From Begonia masoniana (lineage: Eukaryota > Streptophyta > Magnoliopsida > Cucurbitales > Begoniaceae), in the NCBI GenBank assembly GCA_022432975.1, contig CM039508.1, positions 44,853,646-44,917,645 on the forward strand: a stretch of DNA of 64,000 bases. The letters run 5' to 3'. Positions within the stretch are counted from its first letter, which is position 1; every line of letters starts with the position of its first letter. Shown here piece by piece: positions 41,851-52,581 of the stretch. The position numbers were made by a program, and so were the translations under genes. The notes under the pieces are model-generated. The model made no database searches and had not been told where the DNA came from. It saw only the letters and a program-made list of their open reading frames with translations.

Positions 41851-44796
41851 AGTGATACAACGATTACTCACCGTACACCCGATTAACAAGGATTGTCAAA
41901 CGTCAAGCCGATGACATTAAAACAAGCGCTCAGTGGGAGGCAACCCACCTAAGTATCCTTTTTAGTTTATTCTATTTTATTTTATTGTTATTTTTACTGA
42001 ATAAAACTATAGCATCGAAGAAAGAATAAAATAGAAAAAGAAGGACTCTCTCTCTCTCTCAGCGCCAACGATCGTCCATGCCCACTGTGACTTACATTAG
42101 CTCGGAACATCGTGAGGTATGCTACTTTTACCTTACTTGTTATTTTCTACATTGAGGACAATGTTTGTATTAAGTTTGAGGGTTATTTGAGTGTATCTTA
42201 GTACTTTGCTATATTTTGGTTCTGCAATCTGAAATCTTGGTTTAAGTGTCTATGATTTAACTTTTGAATAAATTTATGCTCAAATAGAAAAACTCTTAAG
42301 TAAATGTGACTTGTAGTAGTTAGCATTGACTTGAGCTTACAAAGTTTAACTCAAAATTTTAGTGCACGTGTTTATTCTTGATTGACTTGATTTGTTGGCG
42401 TTATACTAGTGTGGAGTGCACGAGCGAAACACAGTAAGGGAGTGAAACTCCAGATAAAATTAAAGAGTGCTAGTAAGGAAAAATCTTTATTGGTTTTGCC
42501 TAGCATCCACGAATGCGAATTGATGTTTGTCAGAAATAAGAGAATGACTTAGGTCATCATTGAATCGTTTGAACTTTCTTGGCCTACCTTATTGTGTCAT
42601 TAAATGACACTCTTAGTCTCCATTTTGAGCCTTTTAATTATCGTTCATTTGTTACCTAAAATTCAGCCTAGCCTAAATTTTATATTTTCTACCTTATCGA
42701 ATAAACACGAGGATTATTGGGATATTTAGGGGACAATCACAAAAGATTGTGGTGAGAATAGAAATAAATTTCTTTGTCATTTAGTCAAATTTTTATTGAT
42801 TTGTATTTGTATTCAAGTTGTAGCAATAAAAAATAATAAAAAATAAATAACTGTGAAAATGAAAATGGTTCAAGTTAAGCCATAGTTATCATTTTATTTA
42901 GATTTTTTGGTTTGCAGTTTATTATGAGTTGTTTTAGTCATAGTTTTGATAGGTTGACAAAGTAGCTAGTTTGGGTAATGATGAGTGAGCTAAGTTTGGG
43001 GGAGGTGAGATGAGTTGAAGAAAAATAAAGAAAGTTTGAGTGGTTGGAAGAAAATTCGGTTGAGTTAAAGAAAGGAGGAGAGATTAGTGCCCTATATAAT
43101 CGCTTGTTTCCAAACAACTCTTACCTTTTAGCATACCCTTACGTTAAAAGCTTTTAAAATACCTATCAACTTTTATTTTGATTTACTGATGTTTGCTACT
43201 AGTTGGATGATGGACAGTGTTGTGGAACAATTAAAGTGAATTTAATAAATGAAAGAAAATTGAGTGAAGGGAATGGATGAGATTCTTTACACGTTGAAGC
43301 GAAGAAAAGGGGGAAAGGTGAGGCCATTTTATAAAATTAAAAAGCTAGGTGGAAAAATTCAAAAGAGAAAAGAAATGTTAGGTTAAATTAAAAGTCTTCT
43401 TCTTCTTCCTCACTACCTCCACGATTCCAGTCACCATTGAAGCTTCTCTCCTCCTTCTCTTCATCAATTTTTCAAGAATTTAAGGTAAGCATTAGTGGGG
43501 TTTTGTTAGTAATGCAATTAGGTGATGATTTTTGGTGTTTTAGGTGTGTTTTGAGTTGAATTGGTTAGGGTTTGGAAAAATCTAATGGAGATGTCCGATT
43601 TTTCTCTTCCAATTATTGGTTCTCTTCCTATATTTGGTAGGTTAAACCTTAGACAGGTTTGAAATGATTTTTAGGGAGAGATTTGAGTTTTGGTATGAGT
43701 TATGGAAAAAACCAGATTTTTGGAGTAAGGATACCGGTTCTGTTTTTGAAGTTTCGAGTTGGCCAAGTGGTTTGGTTGCTTAATTTGATTATTTCAATGG
43801 ATAGAAGACGTGTAGAGGTTTACGGAATGGGGTGGCACGTCGAAATCTGTTGAAAAATGAAAATGGTTCAAGTTAAGCCATAGTTATCATTTTATTTAGA
43901 TTTTTTGGTTTGCAGTTTATTATGAGTTGTTTTAGTCATAGTTTTGATAGGTTGACAAAGTAGCTAGTTTGGGTAATGATGAGTGAGCTAAGTTTGGGGG
44001 AGGTGAGATGAGTTGAAGAAAAATAAATTTGGATTTGTATTCAAGTTGTAGCAATAAAAAATAATAAAAATAATAACTGTGAAATGAAATGGTTCAAGTT
44101 AAGCCATAGTTATCATTTTATTTAGATTTTTGGTTTGCAGTTTATTATGAGTTGTTTTAGTCATAGTTTTGATAGGTTGACAAAGTAGCTAGTTTGGGTA
44201 ATGATGAGTGAGCTAAGTTTGGGGGAGGTGAGATGAGTTGAAGAAAAATAAAGAAAGTTTGAGTGGTTGGAAGAAAATTCGGTTGAGTTAAAGAAAGGAG
44301 GAGAGATTAGTGCCCTATATAATCGCTTGTTTCCAAACAACTCTTACCTTTTAGCATACCCTTACGTTAAAAGCTTTTAAAATACCTATCAACTTTTATT
44401 TTGATTTACTGATGTTTGCTACTAGTTGGATGATGGACAGTGTTGTGGAACAATTAAAGTGAATAGAGTGATCCCAAGTGTAGTGTGAATTTATTTTCCA
44501 TAGCAACACTAGTTAACTTAACAGTTAGGAAAATAAGAATGAACAATCACACACACACAAGGATTTCTAAGTAAGCGACTGTCATTACACTAATATGAGT
44601 TATTGTTTGCAAAGTGTTAATCTTGGTAGTTTTAGTATGAATTTTTCAAACTGAGACGAATTACCAACAACTTTGATTAGGATTGCTTTGCCATTATTTT
44701 GTTGTTGTATTTTAAATGGGATTGAGATTATAATTCTGTGTTGTCTGTGCTTAATTTTTTAGCTTGAGGACAAGCTATCAGTCAAGTTTGAAGGTG
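41851..44796. other. Untranslated 3' part of the Tat/Athila-like element, with internal duplications
   Basis: No gene supported. It contains a short (CT)n run near 42047, purine tracts such as agtttgggggaggtgagatg, and a rearranged zone: block A (about 42853-43244) recurs as a partial copy (43855-44029) and a fuller copy (44034-44463). Between the copies sits block B (about 43236-43854), a near-identical piece of the Tk3 LTR (45413-46033). It ends with cttgaggacaagctatcag and caagtttgaaggtg, the purine tract before LTR X2. Confidence 0.7.
43236..43854 (+). repeat. Fragment of Tk3-family LTR (block B) outside any element
   Basis: About 620 bp matching 45413-46033 of the Tk3 5' LTR with only homopolymer-type differences. 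It has no LTR ends. Both borders fall on short shared words: aagtgaat on the left and gaaaaatgaa on the right. This is expected for template switching or microhomology repair rather than retrotransposition. Confidence 0.85.
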
Positions 44797-45250
44797 TGAT
44801 AAATGTGTATTTTAAACACTTATTCGGATTCTTTTATACTTGATTCGATAAATTTTTCTTAAGTGTTTGAGAGAATTTGACATTTTTTGTGTAAGTGTAC
44901 AAATAAATTGACACGTAACAGGTTGGATTTACAACAAAAAGAATTGGATGCATTACTAGGCAAAACGACAATTGTCGAGAAGCAAAAACAGAACGTCTGT
45001 TGATCGATTGCCATTTCTGGGGCGACCGATCGGCTGAAATGCTGAAGAAACGAGCAGACCAGAGAAGCTGCCGATCGATCGGCCAAATCTAGGCGATCGA
45101 TCGGCCGAAGCATATTAATTTTCAGGCAGAAGGACTGCCAATCGATCGGCCACATTGAGGCGATCGATCGCCAGATGTAAAATTCCATGCTAGTGAATCA
45201 GAAGAGCAACCGATCGATTGGCTACTGGGCGGCGATCGATCGGCTGTTGC
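44797..45250 (+). repeat. LTR X2, first part (interrupted by Tk3; continues 55060-55590)
   Basis: Starts tgataaatgtgtatttta, like solo LTR X1, and is preceded by a purine tract, so it is the 3' LTR of the decayed Tat/Athila-like element. Tk3 is inserted after gttgc (45246-45250). The continuation at 55060-55590 stops at a sequence equivalent to about position 26160 in X1, so the last third is missing. It contains four palindrome pairs at 44999-45244. Confidence 0.85.
44999..45244 (+). repeat. Array of four palindrome pairs in LTR X2
   Basis: GCCGATCGATCGGC-like 14-mers start at 44999/45021, 45070/45092, 45137/45159 and 45209/45231. Within each pair the starts are 22 bp apart, and successive pairs are 71, 67 and 72 bp apart. 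The spacer between the members of a pair is about 8 bp. The pattern is much more regular than chance and more regular than in X1. Confidence 0.9.
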
Positions 45251-47819
45251 TGTAACACCCGAGAAATATTCCTCTGGGCTAGGTTACATTACGAGTGTTT
45301 AATACTCATTTAAAGTTTTCCTAAGTTATGGAAAGGAAAACAAGAATTGGAGGAGAAATTGGAGTGAAAACCTTAAAGTATGAGAGGGTAGTAATTGTTG
45401 TGATTTAAGTTAATGAAAGTGAATTTAATAAATGAAAGAAAATTGAGTGAAGGGAATGGATGAGATTCTTTACACGTTGAAGCGAAGAAAAGGGGGAAAG
45501 GTGAGGCCATTTTATAAAATTAAAAAGCTAGGTGGAAAAATTCAAAAGAGAAAAGAAATGTTAGGTTAAATTAAAAGTCTTCTTCTTCTTCCTCACTACC
45601 TCCACGATTCCAGTCACCATTGAAGCTTCTCTCCTCCTTCTCTTCATCAATTTTTCAAGAATTTAAGGTAAGCATTAGTGGGGTTTTGTTAGTAATGCAA
45701 TTAGGTGATGATTTTTGGTGTTTTAGGTGTGTTTTGAGTTGAATTGGTTAGGGTTTGGAAAAATCTAATGGAGATGTCCGATTTTTCTCTTCCAATTATT
45801 GGTTCTCTTCCTATATTTGGTAGGTTAAACCTTAGACAGGTTTGAAATGATTTTTAGGGAGAGATTTGAGTTTTGGTATGAGTTATGGAAAAACCAGATT
45901 TTTGGAGTAAGGATACCGGTTCTGTTTTTGAAGTTTCGAGTTGGCCAAGTGGTTTGGTTGCTTAATTTGATTATTTCAATGGATAGAAGACGTGTAGAGG
46001 TTTACGGAATGGGGTGGCACGTCGAAATCTGTTGAAAAATGAACAAGTTATGGCCGTTTGAAGTTTGATGCTAAAAATTTTGGAGAAAATCGAGTTTTAG
46101 GGTTTAAACTCTAAGTGGTTCAAATTGTTGTTAGTTTTTGTTCGTTTTGGTTAGGAAATTTCCTTAGAATTTCTTAGGTTGATACTAAGTGAGTTTTCAC
46201 TATTGAATAGGTTGACAAGCGAATAATTTAGCTGGACGAAGTGAACGAATACGTGCAGAGCAATCGGGTAAGTAGTGGTTTGCCATCGTTTTGCCTTCGG
46301 GCCTACACCATGGAACGGTAGGGTAATGATTGTTTGTTTCGCTTTGTGTGGTGTTGCATATTCTTTTAACATGCATCATGGTTTTAAATTACGCAAAATA
46401 CGAGTTTTCTTGCATTGTTTTTGCGAGAGTGAAATGTAATTAGATAAAAAAAATTGCAAACTTAGTCTTGATTAGAGTTGCCTTGTCGGGAACAAGTGCT
46501 GGAGTGTAGCATCCCGAGGGGACTTCTATGAAAGATGTTCGGCTAAAATACGTAATGGTCGTGAGTATGAACTCCTAGACGGTTATAGGGTTCTACGATC
46601 GACGTGGAGGGAGATTTTGGATAGCCATCCTAGACGGTCATGGGATGATTGCTATCTGGTCTTGCTCTGGTGGTTCTGAGTGTGGCCGTCCTAGACGGTT
46701 ATAGGGTGTGAGCCTACTCGATCCACACGGCTTATGAAATGATTAAAGCAACGAACGTGAAACGAGCACAACTGAGTGTTAGAAATTGCATGTGATAGGA
46801 TTGATTGCATTGTGTTTTGCTGCATTCGTTATTCCCTACTTACTAAGCATTAGGCTTACTTTTTCTGTTCTATGGTGTAGGTGACGACTTCTATTCAGGT
46901 GATCTGGATGAGGGAGCTCAGGATTAGGCAGCAATCGATGGCGCACCGGGCAAGCCGGTGTGGACATTTGTCAGGGCAAATCAGCCATAGTTTTTCGAGG
47001 GTTGTGGGAAGTCGGTATTTTGGGATGATATATAGCTTTCTAACTATTTGGAATGTGTGAAATATTTGGTTGTTTTGTTGGATATGATGTATGTGAATAG
47101 TAGTGGTTTTACAACTGTTTGAATTTCAGGTTTATGGTTTGAAAGAAATTCAGTCGTTATGCCGCTCGTTTTTGTCGTATTGCAAACAACATAGGGTTCA
47201 CTTGTTTCTAAGTTTTTGATGAGGTTTTGGAGTCGATTTTCTGAGATTTTTACGTGTCGCAAAGCCGGGGATGTCGGGATTGTTTGGTAAAAATTTTGGG
47301 TGATTTGAGTGTGTGTGGCTTGAAGAAAAATGGAAAAAAGTGAGTGGAAGTCGCTAGTGGCCGAGGCAGGGGCGTGCAGAGCGATAGAGGAGCGCGCTCG
47401 GGGCGCGGGCTGGGCGTGCGCTGCAGGAGCGGGCAGCGCCTAGCGCCGATCAATCGGCAATGTTCCCTGTAGCTGGATCGCACACCCGAGAGGGTGCCGA
47501 TCGATTGCCGCCTAGCGGCGATCGATCGGCACACACGAGCGCAGAGTAGCGCGCGCGGTGCGCGCAACTGGTGGGCGTGCCCAACCAAGCCATTTTGGTT
47601 TTTTTCCAAAATTTTTCCTACTTCCAAAATGTTTTAACCCGATATTTTCCGACACGTTTTGGACATATTTTGGACACATTTTCCAACCATTTTTTAGGGT
47701 CCAAAAAACCCAAAAAATCGAGTCAAAATTTTATCAAAAATTATTTTAAAATTCGTTTTAAATGCGAGATTGGTTAGCAAAGTAGCGTACCGAGCCGAGG
47801 TGGGTTCGGGGGCGTTACA
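45251..47819 (+). repeat. Tk3 5' LTR (2569 bp)
   Basis: Contains the donor-like tcgggtaagtagtgg (46264-46278), cttcgggcctacaccatgg (about 46300) and acceptor-like tatggtgtaggtgacg (46871-46886). A zone with repeated ctagacggt words lies at 46570-46710, and a palindrome pair at 47496/47517 lies near the 3' end. The open frame at 47250-47627 (minus) covers the GC-rich palindrome zone and is not a gene. Confidence 0.92.
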
Positions 47820-47822
47820 AGT

Positions 47823-47834
47823 TGGTATCAGAGC
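47823..47834 (+). other. Primer-binding site of Tk3
   Basis: tggtatcagagc, a perfect match to the usual complement of plant initiator tRNA-Met, three bases after the LTR end. Confidence 0.9.
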
Positions 47835-47975
47835 AAAAGTGGTCGAGTCGTTCAAAGGATTACCCGACAATGCCGGCCTTCATGCAACGTGCTTCACCGA
47901 CTGTAAGTATTTCTTTCTTTAGTTAGTTTATATATCTAAGATTAGATTGTTTTAACCCTGTACAGGAATAGAAAA

Positions 47976-50900
47976 ATGCCGAGACCTCCTAGACAACCTA
48001 GGGGAGAACAGCCGAGAGAGCAACCTGAGGATCCTAATAGGCAACTCCGGTATTTACTTTATATACAATCTCAACTATTGAGAGTTTTCATGGACCAGGG
48101 TATACCTGGAAACCTTGGAGCGGGGTGTAGCACAGGAGCGGGTTCTAGCGAGGAAAGATTTAGAAGATTAAAACCTTCAGCGTTTGAAGGCAGTTTGACA
48201 GATCCTACAGCCGCGGAAAGGTGGATGTACACAATAGAGAATATGTTTAAGCTCGCTGACGTGGAGGAGGAAAACAAAGTAAAGTGTGCCACTTTTCACC
48301 TGATTAATGATGCGCAGGGTTGGTGGGAGATGGTGGAGGCTACCACCGGTACTCAGGGTTTAACATGGAAAGAATTCAAGGATTTATTCTTCGACAAATA
48401 TTACAACCGGACTGTTCTGGCGACCAAGAGGTTGGAGTTTCTACAGTTGAAGCAAACAGGCTCAGTCGGGGAGTATATCAGGCAGTTCGAATCACTTTCC
48501 CAGTTTGCTAGCCACATGATGAGCCGAGAGGAAGATAAGGTACTTCAGTTTGTGTAGAGCCTGAAACCGAAAATATATATGTTGGTGAAAACCTTCGGGA
48601 TTGATGGAATATCGTTTACAAGAGTGGTGGCTAAGGCATTAGAGGTGGAGGAGGCTGCTAGCAAATTTATTAAACCAGCTGAAGCCCTGAAAAGAATGTT
48701 TAAATATATTACAGCCCCGTTTAGCCGAGGCAGATCGTCTTCTCAGTCTCAGGGACCCAAGCGGCTGGGAGGCAATTTAAATGATCAGCGAGGAGGCAAG
48801 AAGCTAAAACAACAGCAGCAACAACAACATAAGAAAAGGTTTCCGCAGTGTCATAAGTGCTTGAAGTCCCATCCCGGAGAGTGTGGGCAATATGATGGTA
48901 AATGTTACAACTGTTTCGAAGCCGGTCATCTTTCCCGGGATTGTCCAAAGCTGAAAGTCGCCCGATGCTTTAAATGCAACCAGCCCGGTCATGTAGCTAC
49001 CGATTGTCCCGCAGTAAAGAAAGGTCCAGTCAAAGCTATGCCCAGAATCTTTGCTATGATAGAGCCTGATGGTGAAGATCGTTCCGCCGTGATCTCAGGT
49101 ACTGTGTTTGTTAATTCAGTGCCAGCATTTACGTTGATAGACTCAGATGCATCGCATTCATTCGTAGCAACAGCTTTTGTGGTGAAAGTAAATATGGAAG
49201 TGCATCCGGCTGGATGTTTTTATGATGTGAAATTACCTTCCGATGAGTGCCTACTTTCAGATCAGATGGTGCTCAATAGTTTGCTATCGGTTGGAAGAAA
49301 AATATTGTCTGCTGATTTGATTGTGATGGGGATAACCGGGTATGATGTGATACTTGGTATGGACTGGTTATTTTGACATCATGCGGCAATTGACTGCAGA
49401 GCCGGGACTGTCAATTTCTATCCTCCGAACGGTGAGAAGCTTTCACTACAGTCTTTGAGGAGTGTACAGAAGCTCTCAGTTATGGCATCGATGGATGCTC
49501 GAGGGTCTATTATGGGTGAGTTCTTCTATTTTCTTGCAGCTATAGTAGATTCTCAGTCTTTGGTAAAAGTCAAACCTCATGATGTATTAGTTTTTCGTGA
49601 GTTTCCCGAGGTGTTTTTGGATGATTTGCCTGATCTACCTCCAGACCGAGAAATCGAGTTGCAATTGACACATATCCTGGAGCTGAACCTGTGTCGAAGA
49701 ACCCTTACAGGTTGGCTTCTCCTGAATTAAAAGAATTGAAGAAGCAATTGGAAGAATTAGTTGATAAGGGGTTTATACGCCCTAGTTTCTCGCCATGGGG
49801 AGCGTCCGTCTTGTTTGTGAAGAAGAAGGATGGGTTTCTTTGAATGTGCATCGATTACCGGGAATTGAACAAGCTAATTATTAAGAACAAGTATCTGTTG
49901 CCGAGAATTGATGACTTGTTCGATCAACTTCAAGGAGCTCGGATTTTCTCCAAGATCGATTTGAGATCGGGGTATTACCAGTTGAAGGTTAGATCGCAAG
50001 ATATCCTGAAGATGGCTTTCCGGACGCGGTATGGACATTATAAGTTTTTTGTGATGTCATTCAGATTGATGAATGCTCCAGCTGCGTTCATGGACCTGAT
50101 GAATCGGGTGTTTCGGGAGTATCTAGATAAATTCGTGATTGTGTTTATCGATGATATTCTGGTTTATTCCCGTGATGATGAGGAGCACAAGTAGCATTTA
50201 AGCATTGTTCTGGAGACTTTGAAGTGGCATCAGCTGTATGCAAAATTTTCAAAGTGTGAGTTTTGGTTGGATAATGTGCATTTTCTTGGTCATGTTATTT
50301 CCAGTGGAGGGATTTCGGTAGATCCAGCAAAGATTCAGTCGATTAATGAATAGCCTCAGCCGAGAAATGTCAACGAGATTTGAAGTTTTCTGGGGTTGGC
50401 TAACTATTACAGGAAGTTTATTGAGGGCTTTTCGATAATAGCATCACCCTTGACTCGGTTAAACAGAAAAGATGTGAAGTATGAATGGTTAGAAGATTGT
50501 GAGCTTAGTTTTCAGATGCTGAAGCAGAAACTTACTACAACTCCGGTGTTGACATTGCCTGTAGCCGAGGAGAAGTTCAATATTTATTGTGATGCCTCTC
50601 GGATTGGTTTGGGTTATGTGTTGATGCAGAAGGATAAGGTGATAGCTTATGCTTCTAGACAGCTGAAGTCTTATGAGAAGAATTATCCAACCCATGACTT
50701 GGAATTAGCAACAGTGGTCTTTGCCTTAAAAATCTGGAGGCATTACTTGTATGGTCAGCAGTGTGAGGTATATTCAGATCATAAAAGCCTGAAGTATATC
50801 TTCACTCAAAAGGAGTTGAATATGAGGCAGCGGTGGTGGTTAGAGTTCGTTAAGGACTATGAATTGGAGATCAAGTACTACCCCGGGAAGGCCAATATGG

Positions 50901-52581
50901 TGGCTGATGCGTTAAGCCGAGTGTCGACCTCAGTAACTGCAATGGAGTCTGAGATGTCCAAGGAGTTGGGTATGAAGTTTCAGAGATTTGATTTGGAGTT
51001 AGTTTCAAACTTAGCAGCAATTTTATCAGATTTGTCTATGAGGTCTACCATTTTGGAAAAGATTAGAGAAGCTCAGCAGGAGGATTCAGAATGCAATAAG
51101 TTCAAGCTAAGTATGGTATCTGATGACCGGACGGAGTTCAGCTACTCAGAGGATGGTATACTGAAGTGTTGTAATCGATGGTATGTTCCGAGCAATGAGC
51201 AACTTCGGAAGGATATTTTAGCTGAAGCTCATTCTTCAAGGTTTTCTGTTCACCCTGGTAGTACGAAGATGTACAGAGACATCAAGCAGCATTATTGGTG
51301 GCCTGACATGAAGAAATCTGTAGCTGAGTACGTGGAAACATGCTTGGTCTGTCAGCAGATGAAAGCAGAACATCAAAGACCTGCTGGAAATTTACAGCCA
51401 CTGCCGGTTCCAGAGTGGAAGTAGGACTAGATTTCGATGGATTTTGTTGTTGGATTACCCCGGACTGCGAAAGGATTTAATGGTATATGGGTGATTGTGG
51501 ATTGTTTAACCAAATCTGCCCATTTTCTGCTGGTAAAGATGACGTATAACATGGATTAGTTCGCTGACCTGTACATTCAAGAGATTCTGAGATTACACGG
51601 TGTACCGACTTCGATCGTATCGGACAGGGACCCGAGGTTCACTTCAAAGTTTTTGAAGAGTCTGCATAAGGCAATGGGAACTCGGTTAAACTTCAGTACT
51701 TCATTTCATCTTCAGACGGATGGACAATCTGAGCGGACTATTCAGATTCTTGAGGATATGCTTCGTGCTTGTGTGCTGGAGTTTCAAGGTTCCTAAAGTA
51801 GGTATTTGTCTTTAGTGGAGTTCTCGTATAACAACAGTTATCAGGACACAATTGGTATGGCTCCATACGAGGCTCTCTATGGGAGGAAATGCAGATCACC
51901 ACTTTATTGGGATGATGTCAGAGAAGTTAGCCTGATTGGACCTGAAATCGTGCAGCAGACTACATACAAGATAAAATTTATTCGGCAGTGTATTTTGACA
52001 GCTCAGAGTCGACAGAAGAGCTATGCCGATGGAAGAAGGCGCGAGCTGAAATTGATGTAGGAGATGAGGTTTTCTTGAAGATTTCACCGTTTAAGGGTCT
52101 GATGAGGTTCGGGAAGTGAGGCAAGTTAAATCCGAGGTATGTTGGTCCGTTTCCAATCACGAAGAGAGTTGGGAAGATAGCATATCAGTTAGAGCTGCCT
52201 GCTCCGATGGTGGGAGTGCACAATGTTTTCCATGTGTCGATGCTATGGAAGTACCTAAGAGATCCATCACACGTCGTTGTGCAACAAGATATTGAGGTGC
52301 AGCCTACGTTGTCGTACGAGGAGAAACCAGTAGAGATTTTGGACTATGCAGTGAAGAAGTTGCGCAACAAGGACATTCCACTGGTAAAGGTGCTGTGGCG
52401 TAACCACAACATTGAAGAAGCGACGTGGGAGCGACAGCAGGATATGATGGAGCGATATCCTAAGCTCTTCAGGTACGTAAATTTTGAGGACAAAATTTTT
52501 GTAATGAGAGTGGATTGTAACACCCGAGAAATTTTCCTTAGCATACGTAGCCCTAGACTAGGTTACATTATGAGTGTTTAA
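47976..52581 (+). pseudogene. Tk3 gag-pol, multiply broken
   Basis: Starts at the ATG at 47976 ([16 protein letters not shown]). Domains: gag; zinc knuckles CYNCFEAGHLSRDC and CFKCNQPGHVATDC (about 48900-49010); protease reading LIDSDASHSF, the catalytic DSG changed to DSD; RT with FIDDIL (about 50148); RNase H DASRIGLG; integrase zinc finger and DDE core; chromodomain near 52330-52440. Stops lie at about 48556, 49375, 49842, 50192, 50352, 50382, 51422, 51558, 51795 and 52118, and a 1-base deletion near 49660 and a frameshift near 52055 break the frame. After the chromodomain the frame has no stop at the family's usual place and reads 22 codons into the 3' LTR, ending at 52579-52581. Confidence 0.9.

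Noticed and set aside
47250..47627. 125-codon minus-strand frame rich in Arg, Ala and Pro
   Set aside because: It lies in the GC-rich palindrome zone of the Tk3 LTR; the equivalent zone of the other LTR encodes a different, shorter frame.
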